Position numbers and translations under genes: made by a program. A model generated the notes under the pieces. That model was not told where the DNA came from. It worked only from the letters and a program-made list of their open reading frames with translations, and searched no databases. Shown here piece by piece: positions 34,707-42,346 of a stretch of DNA of 52,438 nucleotides. Location: positions 1 through 52,438 of the forward strand of contig JAHIMF010000087.1 in the NCBI GenBank assembly GCA_018896645.1, given 5' to 3'. The stretch's first letter is position 1. Every line of letters starts with the position of its first letter. Source of the stretch: Patescibacteria group bacterium (GTDB lineage: Bacteria > Patescibacteriota > Patescibacteriia > UBA2591 > JABMQE01).

Positions 34707-35208
34707 TTCCTGCGGGAAACAGAATTTAATCACTGAGTATTGTCAGTTTTGTGGTGCTCGCATTATGAAGGAATGTCCGGTTTGTGATCACCTGCATCCT
34801 ATCGATGCAATCTTCTGCCCAGTCGAAGGACGGAATATTACTGAGTTTATCCAGAAAAAAGAAAAGGAGGAAAAAAAGCGCGCCCAAGAAAAGGCCGAAA
34901 AAATAGCTAAACGAACGGAGCTTGAAAATCGTTATCGCGAATCTTATAAAAAAATCTGCGAGAAACGCTTCTTCTACGATATTGGATCACTGTTTGTAAG
35001 TTCAATGGGATCAATAATTCTATTCATCAGCTGGATTGAGCCTAAATCGATCCCTGATTACATTTTGACAATTTTTATAGCACTCGCTATAGCAGGCATA
35101 CTTTCCATGTTTATTGAATACTTCTTGCTTAACCGTCCAGCAAGATTGGAAGCCTGGGGACCAAAACCCCGCTGGCCAGAAATGCCAGGCTGGATCAGCA
35201 AAAAGTAA
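34693..35208 (+). CDS. Double zinc-ribbon membrane protein
   Basis: 171 aa from ATG 34693, behind GTGAGGAAAATC; the frame upstream to 34612 lies within the previous gene. N-terminal CNSCGKQNLITEYCQFCG and CPVCDHLHPIDAIFCPVEG are two zinc ribbons; a charged coiled coil (65-95) leads to two membrane spans (about 105-150) and a Pro/Trp tail. Probably a membrane-anchored zinc-ribbon scaffold; function unknown. Confidence 0.75.
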   Translation: MIVCNSCGKQNLITEYCQFCGARIMKECPVCDHLHPIDAIFCPVEGRNITEFIQKKEKEEKKRAQEKAEKIAKRTELENRYRESYKKICEKRFFYDIGSLFVSSMGSIILFISWIEPKSIPDYILTIFIALAIAGILSMFIEYFLLNRPARLEAWGPKPRWPEMPGWISKK

Positions 35209-35216
35209 ACCCGTTA

Positions 35217-35254
35217 GGGGCTCAAATTCATTTTCTTGGGCCCTTTTTTATTTT
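35217..35254 (+). terminator. Rho-independent terminator
   Basis: GGGCTCAA / TTGGGCCC stem (10-nt loop), then TTTTTTATTTT. Confidence 0.85.
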
Positions 35255-35355
35255 AAAAAACATCAAACAGATATCAAATGAATATATAAAAATATGTAAA
35301 TATTTCACACTTGAGCTAAAGCTCCCCGACCCCCGCTAAAGCGGGGTAGAAACGT

Positions 35356-36756
35356 TTACCCCCTTACACGTTTCCGAAGAACAACGAACGGCGTCTTAAA
35401 TAAAATCTGCAAATCTAGTTTCAAACTCCAATTTTCAATATAATAAGTGTCTAATTTTACCTCGTCTTCAAAGTCCAAATCGCTCCGCCCCGAAATCTGC
35501 GCCAAACCGGTAATGCCCGGCTTCAAAGTTAGAACTTTTTTATGGCGCTTTTGATATTTTTCCACTTCTTCCGGCTCATGCGGCCGCGGGCCGACCAAAC
35601 TCATAGTTCCAATAAGCGAACAGAAAAAATTAGGCAACTCGTCAATTGATGTCTTGCGGATAAACTTTCCAACTCGCGTAATACGAGGATCATTCTTGAA
35701 TTTCATCATTGGAGTGCCATCACGCATATTTTCTTGTTCTTTTAAAAACTCCTCGTCAAACCTCAGTTTATGAGCATTCTTTGTCATTGAACGAAATTTA
35801 ATAAAAGTAAACGGCTTGCCTTGCTCGCCGATTCGGCTGTAAGTAAAAAATATCGGCCCCCGGCTATCAAGCTTAATCGCGATTGCCGCAATAATCATAA
35901 CCGGAGAAAGTAAAATTATAAAAAAAAGCGAACCAAAAATATCAAAAATACGCTTTACTACCCGCCCCCAACCATCAAGCGGAGTTCTCTTTATCTCAAT
36001 CACTGGAATACTATTCATCATCGTAATATCAACATTTATAGTCCTGGCGTTAAAAATATCAGCCGCATATTTATAAGTGATATGAAGTTCATTGCAAATA
36101 TCAAGAAGCTTTAAAGATTCTCTTCGCGAGATATTAGGATCAGCCAAAATTACTTCGTCAACCTCTTTGTCCATATTTCCAATTTTGTCTCGAACTGATT
36201 CATTCAGCTCCTCAAAAAATTTTACAATTTTAAAACCAAGCGATAAATTATTTTCTATCTCAAAAATAATATTTTTAGTTGTTTTGTCATTACCAATAAC
36301 CACCACTCTTTTTATTCCATATCCCCTTTTAACAAAATATTGTTGGATTTTCCGCATAATAAATCTGCCAATGCTCACATATAAAATTGCCAAAATCCAA
36401 GCCGCCAAAACAATAAAACGCGAATCAAAAAGTTCGCGCTTAAAAAACACTAAAAAAGTTATCAAGGCCAAACCCGCGCTGCAACCCACAAAAATCTTAG
36501 AAAATTCATCAATAAACTTTCGCCTTACTCCAATCGTATAAAGCCCCGTCAAAGCAAAAATCCCCACCCAAAAAATTCCCACCCCTAAAATAGTCGCAAA
36601 ATAACCGTTAAATGGCAAGTCAAAAACAATCTCTCTAATATTCTCCTGATAAAACTTTGAATAACGCAAAAAATACGCTGACATTCCTGCCAGCAAAATC
36701 ATAATATAGTCCAAGGGGACAAGGACCACTGAAAATGTGAGTTCTGACTTTTTCAT
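35356..36756 (-). CDS. Polyprenyl-phosphate sugar-1-phosphate transferase (WcaJ/WbaP type)
   Basis: 466 aa. Four N-terminal spans, a soluble nucleotide-binding-like domain (VVVIGNDKTTKNIIFEIE, about 150-240), a re-entrant hydrophobic helix (IFDIFGSLFFIILLSPVMIIAAIAIKL) and the catalytic bacterial-sugar-transferase domain: KFRSM, 'RKTSIDELPNFFCSLIGTMSLVGPRPHEP', 'LKPGITGLAQISGRSDLDFEDEV'. It links the first sugar phosphate to undecaprenyl phosphate, starting glycan synthesis that the nearby GT4 enzymes extend. No SD. Confidence 0.94.
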   Translation of the reverse strand: MKKSELTFSVVLVPLDYIMILLAGMSAYFLRYSKFYQENIREIVFDLPFNGYFATILGVGIFWVGIFALTGLYTIGVRRKFIDEFSKIFVGCSAGLALITFLVFFKRELFDSRFIVLAAWILAILYVSIGRFIMRKIQQYFVKRGYGIKRVVVIGNDKTTKNIIFEIENNLSLGFKIVKFFEELNESVRDKIGNMDKEVDEVILADPNISRRESLKLLDICNELHITYKYAADIFNARTINVDITMMNSIPVIEIKRTPLDGWGRVVKRIFDIFGSLFFIILLSPVMIIAAIAIKLDSRGPIFFTYSRIGEQGKPFTFIKFRSMTKNAHKLRFDEEFLKEQENMRDGTPMMKFKNDPRITRVGKFIRKTSIDELPNFFCSLIGTMSLVGPRPHEPEEVEKYQKRHKKVLTLKPGITGLAQISGRSDLDFEDEVKLDTYYIENWSLKLDLQILFKTPFVVLRKRVRG

Positions 36757-36771
36757 AGATATAATGCTAAT

Positions 36772-36843
36772 CTACGAATGAAATGCAAATCTACGAATTG
36801 CGAATCATATTTGCGGCATTCGTGTATATTTGTAGATTTGCAT
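36772..36843. repeat. Inverted-repeat element, 'CAAATCTACGAATG' family, copy 2
   Basis: ATGCAAATCTAC (36783-36794) is complementary to 36832-36843; the centre has 'tttgcggcattcg' as in copy 1 at 19081-19191, and another 'aatctacgaatg' precedes it. Confidence 0.72.
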
Positions 36844-36927
36844 TTTGACTATAGATCTGGATTATGTCTAAATCTTAACGAATTTTAGAGCCTTTGTAAA
36901 GCTCTTATCGCCCAAAAAAACATAAAA

Positions 36928-36945
36928 CCGAGGTTAAGGCCTCGG
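36928..36945 (-). terminator. Terminator of rnpB
   Basis: CCGAGG-CCTTAA-CCTCGG on the minus strand followed by TTTTATGTTTTTTT. Confidence 0.85.
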
Positions 36946-37294
36946 ATTTATGATAATGCCCAAGCAAGCAATAAGCCGGATTCTGTTTTAAACGGTCATC
37001 TATCTAGACCTGATGTTGCCATCAGATTCTAACGGCCTACCAATTTTGGCCTTTCACCCGAGCAGAAGTTTACCCCGCCTGAATGTCACCATTCAAACGC
37101 GTGAGCTCTTACCTCACGATTTCACCTTTGCCTCGCATAATACAAGGTAGTTTGTTTCTGTTGCACTGGTCCTGGGCTTCAATTAAATAAAAACTCTCTA
37201 GAGATGTCTTTACTCAACCTACTCCCGGTCCGTGTTACGGACTGCTCTTTTACCAACACATAAATTATGTGCTGGTGAGTGTCCGGACTTTCCT

Positions 37295-37605
37295 CCCCCC
37301 ACCACTTTTACCGTCTATAGCTCAACACTATTCACAATTCTTTTACGTAATTCCTTATAACCATTCTTAAAATGTTTTAGTCTCCTTTCTCTAATCAATG
37401 CATCCTTTTTACTTTTATAAGCTTCATAATATACAAGTTCTAATGGCAACCAATTTCGAGTGGACTTTACTTGTCCCGTCTTATGTTCTAATATCCGCCT
37501 CTTCAAATTTTCCGTAAAACCTATATAAAACTTACCTACTTTGATGCTTTTTAAAACATAAACATAGAACATGCATAGTGTATAAAAAGTAAAAGTGGTG
37601 GGGGG
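37295..37605 (-). mobile_element. 311-bp inverted-repeat element with GIY-YIG ORF inside rnpB
   Basis: 17-bp perfect terminal arms, CCCCCCACCACTTTTAC and complement, enclose 277 bp of which 258 bp are the ORF. The arms double as rnpB helix P3. No target duplication is visible. A short relative without ORF lies at 25866-25936. Whether the arms belong to a mobile element or to P3 itself is unresolved. Confidence 0.6.
37315..37572 (-). CDS. GIY-YIG nuclease-like protein encoded in the rnpB P3 loop
   Basis: 85 aa, single-domain GIY-YIG (UPF0213/YhbQ-like). 'FYVYVLKSIKVGKFYIGFTENLKRRILEH' gives the two motif tyrosines (YVYVL, FYIGF) and catalytic Arg; Glu at 'RERRLKHFKNGYKELRKRI' supplies the metal ligand. 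Such small nucleases resemble the catalytic half of homing endonucleases. No SD precedes ATG 37572; it can only be read from the RNase P transcript or from a cryptic promoter. All catalytic positions look intact. Confidence 0.9.
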   Translation of the reverse strand: MFYVYVLKSIKVGKFYIGFTENLKRRILEHKTGQVKSTRNWLPLELVYYEAYKSKKDALIRERRLKHFKNGYKELRKRIVNSVEL

Positions 37606-37633
37606 CGACCATCTTGCTTACTTGAGCCTTATT

Positions 37634-37662
37634 ATCATAGCGCAAATTACTAAAAAAGTCAA
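37634..37662 (-). promoter_or_regulatory. Promoter of rnpB
   Basis: TTGACT (37662-37657), 17 bp, TATGAT (37639-37634); the start point would be about 37627, the first base of P1. Confidence 0.85.
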
Positions 37663-37666
37663 GAAC

Positions 37667-37987
37667 TCAAGGTTTCAACTTCTTCTTACTATTCACCGCT
37701 TTCAAATATCCGCCCCAGCCAAAATCAAGAAAGTACTTAACATTTTTTATATTGTCATATCCAACTTTGAGTTTTGACTTAATATCTTCATATGTGCAAT
37801 CATTCAACAACATTTTAGCAATCTGTAATCTTCGAGCAATCATCACTTCTTCACTCTCGGTTAAAAGGTCTTTTAAAAAATTATAAATTTCTTTTGGACT
37901 TTCTAATTTAAAAAGAATGGCGCTTAGCTCATTTAATAACGCATCTCGATGTTTTTTAGAAAGGTTGTTTGGGTCATATTTAGCCAT
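37667..37987 (-). CDS. TrpR/YerC-like DNA-binding protein
   Basis: 106 aa from ATG 37987 (MAKYDPNNLSKKHRDALLNEL), seven bases after AAGGAGA. 'LLTESEEVMIARRLQIAKMLLNDCTYEDIKSKLKVGYDNIKNVKYFL' matches the YerC/TrpR-like helix-turn-helix family. A 34-bp perfect palindrome lies between the likely promoter region and the SD, suitable as an autoregulatory operator. Target genes unknown. Confidence 0.85.
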   Translation of the reverse strand: MAKYDPNNLSKKHRDALLNELSAILFKLESPKEIYNFLKDLLTESEEVMIARRLQIAKMLLNDCTYEDIKSKLKVGYDNIKNVKYFLDFGWGGYLKAVNSKKKLKP

Positions 37988-38006
37988 AAAAAATTCTCCT
38001 TGTTGC

Positions 38007-38040
38007 ACTCCTATATTCCGATATATCGGAATATAGGAGT
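38007..38040. promoter_or_regulatory. 34-bp perfect palindrome, candidate operator of the TrpR-like gene
   Basis: ACTCCTATATTCCGATA joined to its exact reverse complement, 20 bp upstream of the start codon. No T-tract follows in the gene's direction, so an operator is more likely than a terminator. Confidence 0.6.
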
Positions 38041-38083
38041 AAAATTATTTTTTTAAAAAATTATCAAAATTACCAAACAAAAT

Positions 38084-38548
38084 CTATCCTGCCTTCCTAT
38101 CCAACTCCTCATTAACCAACCTATCCGCTTCCTTGTTCTTACTCCTGGGCACATGAATAAAACTCACCCTCCCAATCCCCTGCCGCAAATTCCAAATCTT
38201 TAAAAACCACTTGCCTAATTCTTGATTTTTAACTTTATATTTTTGGTTTAGCTGATTAACAATCAACTCACTGTCTGAATAAATTTCAATCTCCGAAGGC
38301 CCTGTCGCGGACCTCGAGTCAGACCGAGAGGAATTGTGTTGAATGGCGCTATCCTTAAGTTCCTTGGCTTTTTGCATAGCAAAATCAACCGCTTGATATT
38401 CTGCCTGATTATTTGTTGTCTCACCAATATATTTTGAATATTCACCAATTTTCTTGCCACCTTCATCATAAATAACAACACCATAAGCAGCTGGACCAGG
38501 GTTACCCCTTGCTCCGCCGTCGGTATAAATTTTTAGTTTTTTTGGCAT
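38084..38548 (-). CDS. Ribonuclease H-like protein
   Basis: 154 aa. YTDGGARGNPGPAAYG (Asp1), NNQAEYQAV (Glu), 'YSDSELIVNQL' (Asp2) and 'HVPRSKNKEADRLVNEEL' (Asp3) give the complete RNase HI active site. It degrades RNA in RNA-DNA hybrids. Residues about 66-84 (DSAIQHNSSRSDSRSATGPS) are a repeat-derived insert just before the second Asp strand, absent from relatives. Confidence 0.93.
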   Translation of the reverse strand: MPKKLKIYTDGGARGNPGPAAYGVVIYDEGGKKIGEYSKYIGETTNNQAEYQAVDFAMQKAKELKDSAIQHNSSRSDSRSATGPSEIEIYSDSELIVNQLNQKYKVKNQELGKWFLKIWNLRQGIGRVSFIHVPRSKNKEADRLVNEELDRKAG

Positions 38549-38556
38549 AAAATTTT

Positions 38557-38639
38557 GTTTAAAACCGAATTCGGTAAATTCGTAATTCGTATTATTCGTG
38601 TACCAATTCGTGCAAATTCGTCTATTACGAATTCGTCTA
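38557..38639. repeat. 'ATTCGT' repeat cluster
   Basis: ACCGAATTCGGT palindrome plus five further 'attcgt/acgaat' hexamers in about 80 bp. It resembles parts of the 'CTACGAATG' elements. No gene. Confidence 0.5.
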
Positions 38640-40139
38640 TTATTTTAACTCCCCCATCGCCGCCTCCACCCGTGCCAACTCATCCTCCGCCGCCATCGTC
38701 ATCGGCGCTTCTTTTCTGGGAATTGGATAACCCTTGTCATCAAGTTTCGCCTCGCCCTTCTCATCCGACTCGTACGGCACCCATTTTCTAAGCATTTCCA
38801 AATATTCTTTGCTCCCCTTCTCCGGTGCATCTTTTTTACCCAACATTATCCCCTCAAAATTCCTCTCGTACCAATTTCTGTCTTCTTCATCTTTTTGATA
38901 ATATCTTAAAGCTATTTTGACTTTTTGGGAAAGATATTCAATGCGTTGAGCGGATTGGATAATACGTTCATTCGAAGATTCTCCCCCTTTATTAAGCTCA
39001 AAAACTCGATCACGATGTCCAAACTCTTTACCAAATTTACCATATAACTGCGGAAAATTATCAAACCATTGAAACCATTCTTTTCCTGTCTTCATCGATT
39101 TTGATGATGTAACATCTAAAAATCCCCACTTTTCACGACGAAAATCAGTTTCATTTACCGCATATTTTACAGACCTTTTTATCTCGACACCTGGCTCCAT
39201 TAATTCGGTAAATTCAAAACCTCTGTCTGCTCCCTGACGAGCCATTTCGCTGTCGATTGCCGAAAATGAGTGTGGAAAATCTAATGTTTGACGGAATTTA
39301 GCAGATGCATCAATGAATACAACACTACATAGATCATCCTCCAACATTTTAACACACTCTTTCATTACAGCTTCTTCTCGAGGATTAAAAGCATGCCTGT
39401 AATCAGATGATGCGTCAGCCGTTGCCGAAGATACTCTAAATCTTTTCAATCCTAAAGATAAATATTCTATCTTACCTTGATTCATCCAATTTTTTGCAGT
39501 TTCGATTAAAGCTAGATTTTTATTCATCTTGTAATGCGGATTTTCCTTTAATCCGCGAGCAAACTCATTCCTTAATTCTTGGACACTTTTCTCCTCTTTG
39601 ACAGTAATTTTCTCAAGCTGCGTATTGAGTTGGGTACTCAATGTATCCATACCATAAGAAAAAATTGTCCCATTGCGTGCGTTAAAAATACAAAACATCG
39701 GTTTTTTGTAATGCTTGGAAAATTCTTCTGCAAATTCATTAACTAACTCTAATCCTTCAGCAGTTTTCACAAACTCCTGCTGATTAGGGATTTCTTTGTT
39801 TAACTCTTCCGGATCATAGAAAAAATGCTCAACTTCTAAATTATATTTTTTAGCCAAATCAATTCTTTTCTTAATTTCTTCCTTAACAGCAAAACCCTCT
39901 CTTTTAGCAAATCTTAAGGCTTCTTCCCATGCCAAGGGAAGCGCCTCTTTAAGCATCTCTTCAACCGTCTTCTCTTCCATCTCTTTCTCCTCCATCATCT
40001 CCACCGCCTCCTGCTTGCTTTTCACTTCACCTTTTTCAACCATCTCGCGAGCCTTCTCGTCCATTTCCAAAGCCTCCTCCTGTTTTTTCCCGAATTCCGA
40101 TTCTGAAAAATTTGGTTGTTTTGGTTCTCTTTCTCCCAT
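38640..40139 (-). CDS. Hypothetical 499-aa protein
   Basis: A soluble acidic protein. Residues 1-70 are Glu/Met/Lys-rich and likely coiled or disordered (EEALEMDEKAREMVEKGE...). The remaining part looks globular, with 'PMFCIFNARNGTIFSYGMDTLS', 'CVKMLEDDLCSVVFIDASAKFRQTLDFPHSF', and 'VKIALRYYQKDEEDRNWYERNFEGIM'. No membrane segment, signal or family recognised. It lies between rnhA-like and recJ genes on the same strand. No SD before ATG 40139. Confidence 0.75.
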   Translation of the reverse strand: MGEREPKQPNFSESEFGKKQEEALEMDEKAREMVEKGEVKSKQEAVEMMEEKEMEEKTVEEMLKEALPLAWEEALRFAKREGFAVKEEIKKRIDLAKKYNLEVEHFFYDPEELNKEIPNQQEFVKTAEGLELVNEFAEEFSKHYKKPMFCIFNARNGTIFSYGMDTLSTQLNTQLEKITVKEEKSVQELRNEFARGLKENPHYKMNKNLALIETAKNWMNQGKIEYLSLGLKRFRVSSATADASSDYRHAFNPREEAVMKECVKMLEDDLCSVVFIDASAKFRQTLDFPHSFSAIDSEMARQGADRGFEFTELMEPGVEIKRSVKYAVNETDFRREKWGFLDVTSSKSMKTGKEWFQWFDNFPQLYGKFGKEFGHRDRVFELNKGGESSNERIIQSAQRIEYLSQKVKIALRYYQKDEEDRNWYERNFEGIMLGKKDAPEKGSKEYLEMLRKWVPYESDEKGEAKLDDKGYPIPRKEAPMTMAAEDELARVEAAMGELK

Positions 40140-40246
40140 AAAATCATTTTTAAAAAGTTAAAAATTAGCGTACAAATTCGTGAATATTAGTACCCAACCA
40201 TCACAAGCTCAAAAACCATCTTTAAACAAACCCTAGTGACCAGTGA

Positions 40247-41965
40247 CTAGTGACCAGTTACTAATTTCATATCCACAATCTTCATCTGCAATTCCCGATT
40301 CCCGTTCCACTCATTCACATCAACCTCAAACACCATATCTACCTTATCGCCTACTTTAAGTCGCCCGCACCAATCACCAAAGCCAAATCCAATCGTCTTT
40401 CGATTCTTAACCTCGCATTGATTCAACATCAACCTCATATGTTTGCCATCACTGCCCACTGCTGAAAAATCAGCCACTTCCAAATCTTTTGCCAAAAATC
40501 GGGGTTTAAGATTATCATCGCCAAACGGCTCAAAATTTTCTAATTGCTCAAATAATTCCCAGCTTACTTCCCTTAATCCAACTTGAGCATCAACCTCCAA
40601 TACCGGACTTGGTTCAATATCTTTAAGCTGACTTTCGGCAATTTCTATCATTTTTTGTTTAAACGGTTCTGTATCGCCATCCGATTTTATAGTAAATCCG
40701 CAAGCGCCGGAATGCCCCCCAAAATGAGATAAATATTCGCTCGCCTCTGTCACGGCCTTAATAATATTAAACTCGTCAATTGAACGGCCAGAACCAACAA
40801 GTTTCCCGTCCTCGCTTCTGCCTAGGGCTAATGTCGGCCGATGGTACTGCTCGCATAGTTTTCCCGCGACTAACCCGACAACTCCGGGCGGCCAATCCCC
40901 TTTCTCTGGATTGATAACAAAAATTAATTTTGCCTCTTCACGGAAGGGCTCAATTTGGGCTTTCGCTTCGGTCACCATCCTGTCAGTCAGTTTTTGGCGC
41001 TCAACATTTTCTTTGTTTAAGCCCAAAGCTAATTTCTCGGCTTCTGCCGCATTTTTAGATATCAATAATTTAAAAGCTCCATTCGCGTGATTCATCCGAC
41101 CGGCCGCATTGATCCTAGGCGCAAGTTGATACCCAATCGCATAAGTATCAATCTTGCCCAGTTCTCTGCCTGCGGCCTTAATCAGCTCCTGCAAACCAAG
41201 CCGTTTTGTCTTATTTAAAACCACCATTCCCCATTTTACTAAAGTCCGATTCTCGCCAAGCAAAGAACAGCAATCAGCCACGGTTGCCAAGGCCACCAAA
41301 TCCAAAAACCATTTTTCCTGCCCTTGTTTCAGCTTACCTTTACTGACTAACGCTTGCACAAATTTAAACGCCACCCCCACTCCTGCTAACTCTTTAAATG
41401 GATAAATTTCTCCCTCAACTTTAGCATCAATAATTGCGTATGCCTTGGGTAATTTTGCTGGCGGATGATGATGGTCTAAAATTATCACATCAATACCGGC
41501 ATCCTGCAATTTTTTAATCTCATCTTTATTACTGATCCCGCAATCCACTGTTACTGCTAATTTTACTCCTTGTCCAATAATATAATCGCACGCTTTCATG
41601 TTTAAACCATAGCCCTCTTTCTCCCGATGCGGTAAATACACTTCCACATCCAAATCCAATTTCTTAAATATCTCATACAACACCACGCTGCTGCACACGC
41701 CATCAGCGTCATAATCGCCATAGACTAATACTTTATCATCGCGTTCAATTGCCTGCCCAATCCTAGCCACTGCTTTCTCCATGTCTTTAAACAAAAAAGG
41801 ATCATGGCTATCCTGGCCATAATCTGGATTTAAAAATTCATCAACATCTTTTTGCTTAGTCAACCCGCGATTATAAAGCAATTGTAAAATAATCGAGTTC
41901 ACCTCTGGGAACTCGTTTTTTATTTTATCGCTGATTTTTTCTTTAATTTTCCATTGTTTTTGCAT
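40247..41965 (-). CDS. recJ: Single-stranded-DNA exonuclease RecJ
   Basis: 572 aa from ATG 41965; a TTG six codons upstream is less likely. DHH motifs YGDYDADG (82-89) and DHHHPP (164-169), VDCGIS, and DHHA1 motif 'FGGHSGACGFTI' are intact, followed by the OB-fold. A 5'-3' exonuclease for recombination and mismatch repair. No SD. Confidence 0.95.
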   Translation of the reverse strand: MQKQWKIKEKISDKIKNEFPEVNSIILQLLYNRGLTKQKDVDEFLNPDYGQDSHDPFLFKDMEKAVARIGQAIERDDKVLVYGDYDADGVCSSVVLYEIFKKLDLDVEVYLPHREKEGYGLNMKACDYIIGQGVKLAVTVDCGISNKDEIKKLQDAGIDVIILDHHHPPAKLPKAYAIIDAKVEGEIYPFKELAGVGVAFKFVQALVSKGKLKQGQEKWFLDLVALATVADCCSLLGENRTLVKWGMVVLNKTKRLGLQELIKAAGRELGKIDTYAIGYQLAPRINAAGRMNHANGAFKLLISKNAAEAEKLALGLNKENVERQKLTDRMVTEAKAQIEPFREEAKLIFVINPEKGDWPPGVVGLVAGKLCEQYHRPTLALGRSEDGKLVGSGRSIDEFNIIKAVTEASEYLSHFGGHSGACGFTIKSDGDTEPFKQKMIEIAESQLKDIEPSPVLEVDAQVGLREVSWELFEQLENFEPFGDDNLKPRFLAKDLEVADFSAVGSDGKHMRLMLNQCEVKNRKTIGFGFGDWCGRLKVGDKVDMVFEVDVNEWNGNRELQMKIVDMKLVTGH

Positions 41966-42065
41966 ATACAAAAAACTTGACAAAATATTTCTAATATGAC
42001 AACTTAAATTTGATGTATGTCCTTACATTCTACTCTGAAACTAAATCTAAGGAGGAAGAGGTAAT

Positions 42066-42263
42066 ATGGAGGACTTATTAAAAAAATTCAAAAAAGTAGT
42101 AGGAGACGACAAGCCATCGATAGAAGAGATAAAAACTGCCATGCTCAACACCTTTATGAATCATCCTGTGGGGATATACTTTGGAGCGATGATTGTGCTG
42201 ATCCGCAAAAGACGCGGGTCAGAGGTAGCCTTGCAGGTCGAAACAAGCTTGACGGCTACCTGA
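42066..42263 (+). CDS. Small hypothetical protein (65 aa)
   Basis: ATG 42066 follows AAGGAGGAAGAGGTAAT. Basic N-terminus (MEDLLKKFKKVVGDDKPSIEEIK), a short hydrophobic stretch (HPVGIYFGAMIVLI), then RKRRG. No family recognised. Stands alone with a terminator, opposite in strand to its neighbours. Confidence 0.62.
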   Translation: MEDLLKKFKKVVGDDKPSIEEIKTAMLNTFMNHPVGIYFGAMIVLIRKRRGSEVALQVETSLTAT

Positions 42264-42289
42264 TAATACGCAGTCATAACCAGTTCTCG

Positions 42290-42320
42290 CCTTGGTCAAA
42301 TATTGATCAGGGCTTTTTTT
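42290..42320 (+). terminator. Rho-independent terminator
   Basis: GCCttGGTCAA / TTGATCagGGC, then TTTTTTTATT. Confidence 0.85.
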
Positions 42321-42346
42321 ATTACAAAAAATATTAACTCTATTAA

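Larger units (their letters stand above)
36958..37627 (-). ncRNA. rnpB: RNase P RNA, interrupted in P3 by a nuclease ORF
   Basis: The catalytic RNA that trims tRNA 5' ends. P1 pairs GCTCAAGTAAGCAA (from 37627) with TTGCTTGCTTGGGC (ending 36958); P2 pairs GGTC with GACC. Conserved GAGGAAAGTCCGGAC, GTGCAACAGAAA, GATAGATGACCG and ACAGAATCCGGCTTA are all present. Where P3 belongs, a 17-bp perfect helix (37605-37589 / 37311-37295) carries a 277-nt terminal loop holding an 85-codon ORF in the same direction. Without it the RNA would be roughly 390 nt, a normal size. Promoter and terminator flank the gene. Confidence 0.93.

Noticed and set aside
37667-38008. Start at 38008 for the TrpR-like gene
   Set aside because: The first codons would lie in the palindrome; ATG 37987 has a proper SD and fits the family start.
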